Below, piece by piece: positions 16,149 to 24,719 of a stretch of 64,000 bases of DNA. The notes below the pieces were generated by a model. The model was not told the DNA's origin. It saw nothing but the letters and a program-made list of their open reading frames with translations, and searched no databases. How positions within the stretch are numbered: the stretch's first letter is position 1; every line of letters begins with the position of its first letter. Source of the stretch: Arthrobacter methylotrophus (GTDB lineage Bacteria; Actinomycetota; Actinomycetes; Actinomycetales; Micrococcaceae); NCBI RefSeq assembly GCF_039539965.1, contig NZ_BAABED010000001.1:2418001-2482000 (forward strand), in the 5' to 3' direction. A program made the translations under genes and the position numbers.

Positions 16149-16180
16149 GACCACCGAAAGGCCGGGCTTCGTCGGTGGTC
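16149..16180 (-). terminator. Hairpin at the end of the FtsX-type permease gene
   Basis: GACCACCGA (16149-16157) pairs perfectly with TCGGTGGTC (16172-16180), with further AAG/CTT pairing inside the loop. It overlaps the permease stop codon (16179-16181). No T run follows in the minus direction, so this is a candidate terminator or mRNA-end stabiliser. Confidence 0.45.
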
Positions 16181-17657
16181 AGATCCGTTCAGGCTGGTGC
16201 AGAACGGTGGTCAGGACCGGGCGGGTTGCCATCAACGCGAGCCAGACGATCCCGATGCCTGCAGTGAGGCTCGCCGCGATCACCAGTGTTGATAACGGGG
16301 CGATGATCAGGGCGATTCCGAAGAGCGGGAAGACCAGGATTCCAGCGATGATCGCCGAACCGAGGCTGACGAGGAGAAGCGGGCTCATGACGGCACGGGT
16401 TCTGGCGTTCTCGATGACTTCACGCGGCATTCCGAGCCGGTCGAGGCTCACGTAGAGTTCCCGGCGATCGTAGATGGCGGAGGCCTGATTCACTCCGACT
16501 GAGCAGGCAGTGATGATGAAGGAAGTGAAGAGAACGATCAGGACGCCTGTGCGGATATCGGCGTTCATGATCGCTGTCTCGGGGTCGTCGGTCGCCGCCA
16601 CGGCCATGAGCGACCCGGCGGCGACGGCGATGAAGCTGGTCATCGCGACACCGCTGACTTGTCTCCATGCGCCTTTGGGCGATTCCAGGATGTTGCGTGC
16701 GGCGAGCAGACGCTGGGCTGATCGTGCGCGTTTGACGCTTCTCCGGGCGGCTCTGGAGATCGCCCATGGTCCGATGAGGTTCAGGATGCCGACCCCGATA
16801 GCGAACGCGCCGCAGATGACTAGTACGAAAATGGTGAAATTCGGGTCTTCCTTCGCGATTTGGAGCGCCCTGAATGCCGCTCCGATGCCGAGGAGACCGA
16901 TGATGATCCTCAGCCCGCGCACGGTCGGCGCGCTCTGCTTGGTCCGCACGCCCAGGGGCGAGATGTTGACTTGGCGGAGGCCGATCGCGGCGCTGGCTCC
17001 GGCGATGACGGCAACGCTTGCGATCACAGCGATGATGAGGAGCGGGTTTATCCAGAGCGCAGCGGCTCCGATGCCCGTACCGCCGAAGTGGATCAGACCG
17101 ACCAGGGGCGATATCGCGTAATACAGTACGACGCCGGCGACCGCACCGATGATCGCGACCCCGGTCGATTCAAGGATTGTCATCTTCATGACATCCGCCG
17201 GCGTCGCGCCAAGCAGCCTCAACGTCGCGAGGCGATCGTCTCGGCGGCGGGCGGACAGTCGCGCCGCAGAACCGCCAAGCGATACGAACGGTACGAGCAG
17301 GAGGGCGAGGGCGACGATGCTGAGGTACTGGAACGTCTCCGCGGATTCGTTCGTCCACCGCCAGAACATCATCGCGCCTCCGAGCACGGTGAGCACGATG
17401 GCCGTGGTGACGGCGAAAGCGACGGCGGGCAGGAGAAGGGCTGCTGGGCTCTGGGCCCCCGGGCGTGAAAGCATCCAGGTCAGCCGCAGGATCGGTGCGC
17501 GATCGCGGGACCGGGCCACGGGGTTCGAACGGGGCGCGGCTGAGGCCGCGAACGTCGACGGGTCTTGTGCAGGCGCGCCCCGTTGGTGGTTCGCCGGTTG
17601 GTTGGGGTACGGAAGACCTGAGGGCCTCGGCTGCTGAGGCTCTACCGGGCCGGTCAT
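16179..17657 (-). CDS. FtsX-like ABC transporter permease
   Basis: A 492-residue permease: a Pro-rich cytosolic start (1-55), then about ten predicted membrane helices. FtsX-type features are the long loop after the first helix and the RLATLRLLGATPADVMKM segment, which in this family contacts the ATPase. A second half-repeat carries LYVSLDRLGMPREVIENA in the equivalent place. It overlaps the ATPase gene upstream by ATGA (17654-17657). Such MacB/LolCDE-like systems usually export peptides or lipoproteins, or transmit mechanical signals, rather than import; the substrate is not evident. Confidence 0.86.
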   Translation of the reverse strand: MTGPVEPQQPRPSGLPYPNQPANHQRGAPAQDPSTFAASAAPRSNPVARSRDRAPILRLTWMLSRPGAQSPAALLLPAVAFAVTTAIVLTVLGGAMMFWRWTNESAETFQYLSIVALALLLVPFVSLGGSAARLSARRRDDRLATLRLLGATPADVMKMTILESTGVAIIGAVAGVVLYYAISPLVGLIHFGGTGIGAAALWINPLLIIAVIASVAVIAGASAAIGLRQVNISPLGVRTKQSAPTVRGLRIIIGLLGIGAAFRALQIAKEDPNFTIFVLVICGAFAIGVGILNLIGPWAISRAARRSVKRARSAQRLLAARNILESPKGAWRQVSGVAMTSFIAVAAGSLMAVAATDDPETAIMNADIRTGVLIVLFTSFIITACSVGVNQASAIYDRRELYVSLDRLGMPREVIENARTRAVMSPLLLVSLGSAIIAGILVFPLFGIALIIAPLSTLVIAASLTAGIGIVWLALMATRPVLTTVLHQPERI

Positions 17658-18403
17658 GCTCTTGGCCCGTTCGGGAGGTTCCTTGGGAATGAGGGCTGCT
17701 GCGAGGCCGTGTCCTCGACGACACGGCCGTCACGCAATCGGATCACGCGGGAGCACCGTGCCGCGACGCCGTCATCATGCGTTACCACGACAAGAGTGCG
17801 CCCCTGACCAACGGTCGATGCGAGCAGAGCACTCATCACCTCTTCACCGGTCCCCGAGTCGAGCGCACCGGTCGGCTCATCAGCGAAAACCACGGCCGCC
17901 CCGGTGACCTGCGCGCGAGCGATCGCGACACGCTGCGCCTGACCACCCGAGAGCTGACCGATCCGCCGCAACTCGAACCCATCAAGCCCCAGAGAAGCAA
18001 GCCAGACCATCGCCCAGCCCTCGGCCTCCGCACGAGGGTACCCCGCCAGCATCAGAGGAAGCGCCACATTCTCCAAAGCCGTGAGCTCAGGAACCAGAAG
18101 TCCCTGCTGGAACACGAAACCGAACGATTCCCGGCGCAGACGTGAACGATCACGCTCAGTGAGCTCATTGACCCTGACCATTCGCGACACGGACTTAAAC
18201 TCAACCACCCCCGCATCCGGCACGATGATCCCGGCAAGACAATGGAGCAGGGTCGTCTTTCCCGAACCGGAAGGACCCATGATCGCCACGGATTCGCCCG
18301 CCGCGATAGCGACATCCACTCCGGCCAGCGCGTAACTGCTCCCATAGGTTTTCACAAGATTGGCACCGGACAGAATCTGTGCATAAGCAAGATGACCATT
18401 CAT
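17654..18403 (-). CDS. ABC transporter ATP-binding protein (MacB/LolD type)
   Basis: A 249-residue ATPase with Walker A GPSGSGKTT (about 42-50), Q-loop region FVFQQGLLVPELT, signature LSGGQAQRVAIARA, Walker B VVFADEPTGALD and H-loop VVTHD. The ADEPTGALD form is typical of the MacB/LolD/FtsE branch that pairs with FtsX-like permeases, which matches the downstream gene. It is transcribed divergently from the BcrA-type ABC operon at 18691. Confidence 0.9.
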   Translation of the reverse strand: MNGHLAYAQILSGANLVKTYGSSYALAGVDVAIAAGESVAIMGPSGSGKTTLLHCLAGIIVPDAGVVEFKSVSRMVRVNELTERDRSRLRRESFGFVFQQGLLVPELTALENVALPLMLAGYPRAEAEGWAMVWLASLGLDGFELRRIGQLSGGQAQRVAIARAQVTGAAVVFADEPTGALDSGTGEEVMSALLASTVGQGRTLVVVTHDDGVAARCSRVIRLRDGRVVEDTASQQPSFPRNLPNGPRA

Positions 18404-18469
18404 GCCTCGAATCCTATGTTCAACACCAGCACAGGAAGCGCGAAAAAGACCTCACTCAGGGACAAATCA

Positions 18470-18491
18470 GGGGCCGGTCAAGGGCCGGTCA
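18470..18491. repeat. Tandem 11-base direct repeat in divergent ABC promoter region
   Basis: GGGGCCGGTCA (18470-18480) is followed at once by AGGGCCGGTCA (18481-18491), and then by the small palindrome GGGTAGACCC. The repeats are one helical turn apart in the 287-base gap between two divergent ABC operons, so they may be regulator-binding half-sites. No gene is seen in 18404-18690. Confidence 0.4.
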
Positions 18492-18690
18492 GGGTAGACC
18501 CTGCATGGACCGATAAGTGGACTAAAGCTGTCAGCCCCCAAGGACCAGACACCACTAACGTACGATTTCTTCCGTTTTCTGCAGCGACCCCGATTCTGGC
18601 AGGAAGTCATACCGTGGTCTGAGTCCTTGGGGTCCGAATGTAGTTCTAAAGATCAAACAGTGCGTGTTCCCGGCTTCGTAGGCTTGGGGA

Positions 18691-19614
18691 ATGATCAAAA
18701 TTGAAGGTTTGTCGAAGTCCTACGGCAATCAGCCAGTCGTCAATGATGTTACCTTTACGGTTCATCCGGGCATGGTGACAGGGTTGTTGGGCCCCAACGG
18801 GGCAGGAAAATCAACCATCATGAAAATGATCCTCGGGCTTGTCACCCCGACGTCCGGGAAAGCGTGGGTGAACGGGGCCTCTTTTGCTTCTACGTCCGCA
18901 CCGCTGGGGGAAGTCGGCGCGCTTCTTGATGCAGGTTGGGTTCATCCGGCACGGTCTGCAAGGAACCATATCCGGGCTATCGCCCTGACCCAAGGGATTA
19001 AGGCTGCCCGGGTCGATGAAGTACTGGAACTGACCGGTCTTGCCACGGCAGCCAACATGCCCGTAAGGAAATACTCCTTGGGCATGAAGCAACGCCTCGG
19101 ACTGGCCGGGGCGTTGCTCGGCGATCCACGCGTGCTGATACTCGATGAACCCATCAATGGACTTGATCTGGACGGTATCAACTGGATCCGTTCCTTCCTG
19201 CGCCAACTGGCCGACGAAGGCCGCACAGTCCTTGTATCCTCGCACCTGATGAGCGAGATGGAACGCACAGCCGACCGGATCATCGTCATGGGCAAAGGCC
19301 AAGTCCTGGCAGATGGCGCTATCGCTGACATCGTAGGCGGCCAGCACGAAGCCACGGTGCTGGTCAGCAGCCCGCAACCGGACGCTCTCACAGTTCAGCT
19401 CCGAGACGCCGGCGCGAGAATCCAGCAAACAGACAACGGCCGACTCCAGGTTCTGGGGTTGGAAAGAGCCACTGTTGGGGACATCGCAGCAAGCGCCGGG
19501 ATCGCGCTGCACGAACTACGATCCATCGACCGCTCCCTGGAAGACGCATACGAACAACTCGTCGCCGAAGAAGCCACGTTTAGCGCCATCAACCCGACGA
19601 AAGGCCACCGATGA
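18691..19614 (+). CDS. ABC transporter ATP-binding protein (BcrA/drug-export type)
   Basis: A 307-residue ATPase: Walker A GPNGAGKST (about 32-40), signature YSLGMKQRLGLAGALL, Walker B LILDEPINGLD, and H-loop VSSHLMSEM. The atypical YSLGM signature and the C-terminal regulatory extension (220-307) are usual for BcrA-type exporters acting with ABC-2 permeases. It overlaps the permease gene by ATGA (19611-19614). Likely role is export of, or resistance to, an antimicrobial peptide or lipid; the substrate is unknown. Confidence 0.9.
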   Translation: MIKIEGLSKSYGNQPVVNDVTFTVHPGMVTGLLGPNGAGKSTIMKMILGLVTPTSGKAWVNGASFASTSAPLGEVGALLDAGWVHPARSARNHIRAIALTQGIKAARVDEVLELTGLATAANMPVRKYSLGMKQRLGLAGALLGDPRVLILDEPINGLDLDGINWIRSFLRQLADEGRTVLVSSHLMSEMERTADRIIVMGKGQVLADGAIADIVGGQHEATVLVSSPQPDALTVQLRDAGARIQQTDNGRLQVLGLERATVGDIAASAGIALHELRSIDRSLEDAYEQLVAEEATFSAINPTKGHR

Positions 19615-20441
19615 CCCAGCACACCACCACGGGCGCCCCCGTGAACGACGCCCTTCGAAGCCACCGGATCACTTTCATTGGCTGCGTCCGTTCCGAACTT
19701 CTCAAACTGCTCTCTGTCCGCTCAATCCTCGTCACTCTGCTGGCCTGCATTCCGGTCAGTCTGCTCTTGACCCTCATCAGTGCACCCTCCAAAGCAGAAG
19801 TAATGGGTTCCGACGCCACAACCAACTTGGAACTGCTGGCAAGGTCCTACACATTCACGGTCATTTTCGGCATCCTCCTAACTGTGATCGTCGCCGTGTT
19901 GTGCATCAGCAATGAATACGCGACCGGGCAAATCGGATCAACCCTCACCGTCGTCCCCCGGCGCCTGCGGGTCATAGGCGCCAAAATCACGGCACTGGCG
20001 GTCGTCGTCTGGGTTATAGGTTTCGCCGGCGTAGCCCTGTCCGCGCTCTTGGCAACAGCCATGCTTTCCGGAAACGGACCACTCCCGGAACCAGCGGCAT
20101 TGGCAACAGAAATACTGGTAACCGCGGCCTCCGCCGCCACCGCGATGACACTGATCTCACTGATCTCACTGTGCATCGGAGGGATCCTGCGAAGCACCGC
20201 GTTCTCCATCGCGGCAGCCTTCGTACTGATCCTCGTCCTGCCCGGCCTCGTTGCACTCTCGCCCTGGGAATGGGCGCGCGGCCTCGCCCCCTTCCTCCCC
20301 ATCAACGCAGCCACAGCCCTCTACGACCCGACATCCATCCCTAATCCCCTGGACCCACTACAAGCCCTGCCCCTCCTCATCGGATTCGTCATCGTTGGCA
20401 CCACGCTCTGGGCACTATCCTGGACCCGGCGGGACCCCTAA
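19611..20441 (+). CDS. ABC-2 family transporter permease
   Basis: The 276-residue product has six predicted helices (about 35-55, 78-100, 120-145, 155-185, 190-210, 245-270) in the pattern of ABC-2 permeases, with EYATGQIGSTLTVVPRR, the typical amphipathic motif after the second helix. It is the membrane partner of the BcrA-type ATPase upstream. Its 3' end converges with the universal stress protein gene. Confidence 0.88.
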   Translation: MTQHTTTGAPVNDALRSHRITFIGCVRSELLKLLSVRSILVTLLACIPVSLLLTLISAPSKAEVMGSDATTNLELLARSYTFTVIFGILLTVIVAVLCISNEYATGQIGSTLTVVPRRLRVIGAKITALAVVVWVIGFAGVALSALLATAMLSGNGPLPEPAALATEILVTAASAATAMTLISLISLCIGGILRSTAFSIAAAFVLILVLPGLVALSPWEWARGLAPFLPINAATALYDPTSIPNPLDPLQALPLLIGFVIVGTTLWALSWTRRDP

Positions 20442-20549
20442 CCAACCCGCCCCAACGAGCAGTCTTCTTCGCTACAGGGAACAAAGAAGGGTCCCGGAAT
20501 TCGTGCACCACGATCACCATCCTGTCCGGATCCCCGCTGCTTCATGGGC

Positions 20550-20996
20550 TCAACGGACGACGAGAACCGGACACGGTGCGTGGTCAATGACCTGGGTCGA
20601 GACCGAGCCCAGGTGCAGGCCCGGAAATCCACCGTGCCCGCGGGACCCGACGATGACCAGATCCGCGTCCTTAGCGGCGTCCAGTATGGCCGACGCCGCT
20701 GAATCAGCGTGAACGGCCTGCCCGGTTGCCGCTATGCCCTCGCTAGCGGCAGCTTTCAGGGCGTCGGCCTGCAACCTCTCTGCGATTCGTTCGGGGGAAT
20801 CCTCGGCCACGATTTCACCAGCGGCCGTTTCCAGTACTGCCGGGTACCAAGACATCGGCGGCTTGCTCCATGCCGTGATCAGGCGGAGCTCGCCGTTGCG
20901 CCGGCCGGCCTCGTCCAAGGCCCACTTCAGTGCCTTGTGGGAATGTGTAGAACCGTCAAAGCCAAGCACAATCACGAATGAACTGGTGCTGGTCAT
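20550..20996 (-). CDS. Universal stress protein (UspA family)
   Basis: A 148-residue single-domain USP: FVIVLGFDGSTHSHKAL at the N-terminus and the ATP-binding G-x2-G-x9-G-S pattern in VGSRGHGGFPGLHLGSVS near residue 118, so it belongs to the nucleotide-binding class. USPs help survival under starvation, hypoxia or redox stress. It stands alone, convergent with the ABC permease, and the 280-base gap on its promoter side (20997-21276) holds no other gene I can see. Confidence 0.93.
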   Translation of the reverse strand: MTSTSSFVIVLGFDGSTHSHKALKWALDEAGRRNGELRLITAWSKPPMSWYPAVLETAAGEIVAEDSPERIAERLQADALKAAASEGIAATGQAVHADSAASAILDAAKDADLVIVGSRGHGGFPGLHLGSVSTQVIDHAPCPVLVVR

Positions 20997-21276
20997 CTCA
21001 TTAATCCTTTCGCTTCCTCAATGGGCACCCCGGATCTATTTCCTGAAGGAAGTCATTTCATTGGATCGCCGGTGAGCAGGGCTGGGTAGGGGCGTAAGTC
21101 CCGGTCGCAGCGCTGCTTGACCGCGCGGCTTGACCAGAACGAATGGAATCAGAAGGTGACTTTCGGCACTACACGTTTTCATATCGGCACAGCAGTCTTG
21201 GAATGGAGCCAAAATACCCGGCCAGGAGCAATGTGTACGAGATGTGTGACCGCGTGAAAATGCAAAGGACGCCAGA

Positions 21277-21471
21277 ATGAAAGGCAGCATTGAGGTTTAC
21301 ACGGACAATGCGGGGTTCTATAGGTTTCGGATCAAGGACGGCAACGGGGCGGTCATTGTCACAAGCGAGGCTTACGGCAGCAAGGACGAAGCTCTGATAA
21401 ATCTTGAATCGGTGCAGAACGGCGCCGCTTCTACCCCCGTCGTGGATCTCATCGGCTTGGAAAAAGACTAG
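21277..21471 (+). CDS. DUF1508 (YegP-like) small protein
   Basis: A 64-residue protein with one DUF1508 repeat: GSIEVYTDNAGFYRFRIKDG, then VIVTSEAYGSKDEALINLES. YegP of E. coli carries two copies; single-copy versions are common in actinobacteria. The fold is a small beta-alpha unit and the function is unknown. The upstream sequence offers only a weak ribosome site (AAAGGACGCCAGA). Confidence 0.85.
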   Translation: MKGSIEVYTDNAGFYRFRIKDGNGAVIVTSEAYGSKDEALINLESVQNGAASTPVVDLIGLEKD

Positions 21472-21584
21472 GTGCCGCCGCATCCCACCGGTGCCGGATC
21501 CATGTTCCGTCGCGGTGCGAATGCCCCAAACACACGGAAAAGGCCTACGCACGAACCGCACAGGAACACAAGGGTCTTTCGGTA

Positions 21585-21614
21585 TTTCAAAACTTTGTGA
21601 AAACTGCGTATGTT
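21585..21614 (+). promoter_or_regulatory. Probable promoter of a leaderless transcript with overlapping operator
   Basis: TTCAAA (21586-21591) and TATGTT (21609-21614) are 17 bases apart, four of six matches each to the sigma70-type -35 and -10 boxes. The expected start of transcription is at about 21621, the A of the ATPase start codon, so the mRNA would be leaderless; no ribosome site precedes that ATG. TTTCA (21585-21589) and TGAAA (21598-21602) form an inverted repeat over the -35/spacer, a likely operator for the MarR-like regulator encoded at the end of the operon. Confidence 0.5.
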
Positions 21615-21620
21615 TGCGGC

Positions 21621-22604
21621 ATGGACACCGTCATCCGCACTGTCGACTTGCACAAGAACTTCGGGCGCGTCAGAGCGCTCGACGGCCTGGACCTCGAGGT
21701 CCACAAAGGTGAGATCCACGGCTTCCTCGGGCCGAACGGCGCCGGGAAGACCACCACGCTGCGCATCCTTCTCGGGCTGGCCCGCGCGTCGTCGGGCAGC
21801 GCGACGGTTCTGGGCATGCATCCGTGGGCGGACGCCGTCGAGCTCCACCGGCGCGTGGCGAGCATTCCGGGTGACGTGAGCCTCTGGCCCAACCTTTCCG
21901 GCGGGGAGGCCATCGACCTCCTTTCCCGACTCCGCGACGGCGCCGTGGACCACGCCACTTACAAGGAGCGCAAGGATCACCTCTGCGAACTCTTCGACTT
22001 CGATCCGAGCAAGAAGGGCCGTGCCTATTCGAAGGGAAACCGCCAGAAGGTCGCGCTCATCGCCGCCCTCGTCATGGATGCTGAGCTGTATCTCCTCGAC
22101 GAGCCCACGAGCGGCCTTGACCCGCTCATGGAGGCTGTTTTCACTCGCGAGATCCGGCGGATCGTGGACGAGAACGGCGCTACCGTGCTGCTCTCGAGCC
22201 ATATCCTCTCCGAAGTCGAGCAGCTCGCCGGCCGCGTGAGCATCATCCGCGCCGGCCGGATCGTCGACGGCGGCACGCTCGACGCACTGCGCCACCTCAC
22301 CCGTACGGAAATCTCGTTCGCGCAGGACAGTGTGGACACCCACGCGCTCGACACACTGTCCCAGGTCCACGACCTCACCGTGGCCGACGGGCGCGTCAAA
22401 TTCGGCGCCGATTCCGATCGCGTCCACGAGGTCCTGCCACTTCTTGGCACCCTCGGGGTCAAAGGCCTGCTCATCGCACCGCCGTCGCTCGAAGAGCTGT
22501 TCCTACGCCACTACGGCGACACGGTCGCCCCGCTTGCCGCGCAGGAAGAGGACGACGGCGGCACCCACCATCGGCGCCACCGTGCTGTTCGGACGGGGGC
22601 CTGA
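21621..22604 (+). CDS. ABC transporter ATP-binding protein (polyketide/daunorubicin exporter type)
   Basis: A 327-residue ATPase: Walker A GPNGAGKTT, signature-region YSKGNRQKVALIAAL (LSGGQ replaced by YSKGN), Walker B LYLLDEPTSGLDP, H-loop LSSHILSE, and a C-terminal domain after residue 220. A GTG at 21597 would add eight residues, but ATG 21621 opens into the conserved TVDLHKNFG and agrees with the predicted leaderless start. With the large permease that follows it forms an exporter of the class named for polyketide antibiotics. Confidence 0.88.
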   Translation: MDTVIRTVDLHKNFGRVRALDGLDLEVHKGEIHGFLGPNGAGKTTTLRILLGLARASSGSATVLGMHPWADAVELHRRVASIPGDVSLWPNLSGGEAIDLLSRLRDGAVDHATYKERKDHLCELFDFDPSKKGRAYSKGNRQKVALIAALVMDAELYLLDEPTSGLDPLMEAVFTREIRRIVDENGATVLLSSHILSEVEQLAGRVSIIRAGRIVDGGTLDALRHLTRTEISFAQDSVDTHALDTLSQVHDLTVADGRVKFGADSDRVHEVLPLLGTLGVKGLLIAPPSLEELFLRHYGDTVAPLAAQEEDDGGTHHRRHRAVRTGA

Positions 22605-22605
22605 A

Positions 22606-24228
22606 ATGGGCGCGTTGTGGATCCTGTACCGACAGCGGTTGCGCCGGGACCGTTGGCAGATCGTTGTGTGGGTCCTCTCGATCGGAGTGCTCGCGCTGTT
22701 CGCCGTCGCAGCCATAGCGAAGACCTTCGGCGACGACGCGACACGCGCGCAGGTGCTTCAGCTGGCCGCCGCGGCTCCTGCGATTCTGGTCCTGCGCGGT
22801 CTGCCACGCGGTCCGGGGCTCGATTCGTTCACGTTCTTCGAGATCTTTGCGTTCCTGGCCGTCCTTGCCGGACTCATGAATACGTTCATGGCGGTCCGAC
22901 ACACCCGGGCAGAAGAGGAGTCGGGCCGGGCCGAGCTCATTTCCTCGACGGCCGCCGGGCGATGGGCCCCGCTCGGTGCAACCGTCCTTCACGGCGCCGT
23001 GGCCAACGTGCTCGTGGCCATCGCGACAGCGCTAGGGTTCATGGCCGGAGGGCTTGACCCGGCCGGCTCGCTCGTAGCTGGCTTCGCGACAGGTGCCGTG
23101 GGCTTCGCCTTCCTCGGGGTGGGCCTGTTGGCCTCCGAGTTCTTCAGCACGTCCCGCGGGGCCAACGGCATCGCCTCGGCGCTTGTGATGCTCGCGTACC
23201 TGTTGCGCGGGTTCGGGGACGCGACCGGACAGGTCAGTCCCGATGGGATGACCATGACAGCCGCATGGCCGAGCTGGTTCTCCCCCATCGGCTGGGGCCA
23301 GCAGACTTTCGCCTACACGGGCAACCGATGGTGGCCGTTGCTCTTGCCACTCGTGCTCTGGGCGGCGTGCACCGCCGTCGTGGTAGCGATCATGGCGCAG
23401 CGGGACATCGGCGCGAGCGTGCTCGCGGGTCGATCCGGACGCGCCGACGCACGGCCCTGGCTGCGCGGGAGCTTCTCGCTCGCGCTGCGCCTGCAACAGG
23501 GAGCGATCATTGGCTGGTGCATCGGCGGCCTCACGACGGGCCTGCTCACAGGCTCACTCGGCTCCGCGATCCAGTCCTCGATCACCTCCAACCCCCAAAT
23601 CACTGCCGTGCTCCGCGGCATGATCGAGGCGCAGGGCACATCCATGACCCAGCTCCTGGTCGCGGCCCTGTTCGAGGTAGCCGGGATACTTGCCGCGGCG
23701 TGCGGTCTACAGGCCGTCCTGCGTCTCCGCCAGGAAGAGGTGGCCGGAACCGCCGAGCCCGTCTTGGCCGAATCGGTGGGCCGGATGCGCTGGCTAGGGA
23801 GTTTCCTCGGACTCGGCGCGGTCTCGGTGGTGCTCGTCATGGCGTTCACGGCACTCGGGGCATGGGTCTCCCTCGTCGCCTTCGGAGACACCTCGGGCGC
23901 AGTTGGCGACGTTTGGCAAACCGCTGCAGACCAGCTCCCCGCAGCACTCATCTACCTTGCACTGCCCGCCATAGTATTTGTCGTTTGGCCCCGCGCCACG
24001 ATGCCCGCCGGGTGGGGGCTCCTAGGCGTCGGAGTCATCCTTGGGGTCTACGGCGGCATGCTCGGCCTTGACCAGAAGCTCCGGGACCTCTCGCCGTTTA
24101 CCCACACCCCCGTCACCACCAGCACCGGGACAGACTGGAGCGGGGGCTTTTGGATGCTCGGCGTCGCCGCAGTCCTCACGGCGCTCTCGCTCGCGGCCGT
24201 GCGCCGCCGGGAGGTGGGCACGGCGTGA
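22606..24228 (+). CDS. Large ABC permease, polyketide-antibiotic exporter family
   Basis: The 540-residue product from ATG 22606, one base after the ATPase stop, has about 12 predicted helices in two homologous halves separated near residue 265-290 (QRDIGASVLAGRSGRADARP). This double-length ABC-2 layout is the hallmark of the exporter family first linked to polyketide antibiotics. A longer open frame from 22330 lies inside the ATPase gene and is a shadow. Actual cargo is unknown. It overlaps the regulator gene by GTGA. Confidence 0.87.
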   Translation: MGALWILYRQRLRRDRWQIVVWVLSIGVLALFAVAAIAKTFGDDATRAQVLQLAAAAPAILVLRGLPRGPGLDSFTFFEIFAFLAVLAGLMNTFMAVRHTRAEEESGRAELISSTAAGRWAPLGATVLHGAVANVLVAIATALGFMAGGLDPAGSLVAGFATGAVGFAFLGVGLLASEFFSTSRGANGIASALVMLAYLLRGFGDATGQVSPDGMTMTAAWPSWFSPIGWGQQTFAYTGNRWWPLLLPLVLWAACTAVVVAIMAQRDIGASVLAGRSGRADARPWLRGSFSLALRLQQGAIIGWCIGGLTTGLLTGSLGSAIQSSITSNPQITAVLRGMIEAQGTSMTQLLVAALFEVAGILAAACGLQAVLRLRQEEVAGTAEPVLAESVGRMRWLGSFLGLGAVSVVLVMAFTALGAWVSLVAFGDTSGAVGDVWQTAADQLPAALIYLALPAIVFVVWPRATMPAGWGLLGVGVILGVYGGMLGLDQKLRDLSPFTHTPVTTSTGTDWSGGFWMLGVAAVLTALSLAAVRRREVGTA

Positions 24229-24695
24229 CAAGTTCCGGGATCGAGCGTATGCCCGACGCCGCCGAGACCTCCGCGGCTGTCCTCATGGCCGCGGGCTTCC
24301 CCAAGATGCCAGCCCGCGCGCTGATGGCTCTTGTTGTCTCCGAGGACGGATGGCTGACCGCAGCCGAACTCTCCGAGATACTGGGCGCGAGCGCGGCCGC
24401 CGTCTCCGGCGCCGTGCGGTACTTGCAGACCGTCGGCTTCGTGCACAGGGTCTCGCAACCCGGCAGCCGCCGCGACCGCTACGCTCTCCCCGACAACGCA
24501 TGGTACGTCGCCTCCCTACGGCAGAACCCCGTGTACCAGCGCCTCGCCGACCTCGCCGACTCCACCGCTTCGAGCCTCCAGGAGGGATCTGCTGCGAGGG
24601 CCAGGGTCAAAGAAATGGGCGCCTTCTACAGGTTCCTCATGACCCGGCTGCCGGAGCTCCTCGATGAGTGGGAACATACTCGGCTCAAGGCCTAG
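24225..24695 (+). CDS. MarR/GbsR-like transcriptional regulator of the exporter operon
   Basis: A 156-residue winged-helix protein: MPARALMALVVSEDGWLTAAELSEIL, then LGASAAAVSGAVRYLQTVGF (recognition helix) and HRVSQPGSRRDRYAL (wing), followed by a C-terminal helical dimerisation part. GTG 24225 overlaps the permease stop (GTGA), so it is co-translated with the exporter. It most likely represses the operon, acting at the inverted repeat over the promoter at 21585-21602, and is released by an exported compound. Confidence 0.85.
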   Translation: MTSSGIERMPDAAETSAAVLMAAGFPKMPARALMALVVSEDGWLTAAELSEILGASAAAVSGAVRYLQTVGFVHRVSQPGSRRDRYALPDNAWYVASLRQNPVYQRLADLADSTASSLQEGSAARARVKEMGAFYRFLMTRLPELLDEWEHTRLKA

Positions 24696-24719
24696 ACATA
24701 TCAAGCGGAGGGCCGTGGC

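Noticed and set aside
20471..20503. CTTCTT/AAGAAG stem between the ABC permease and the stress-protein gene
   Set aside because: Only 6 bp with a long loop; too weak to call a terminator.
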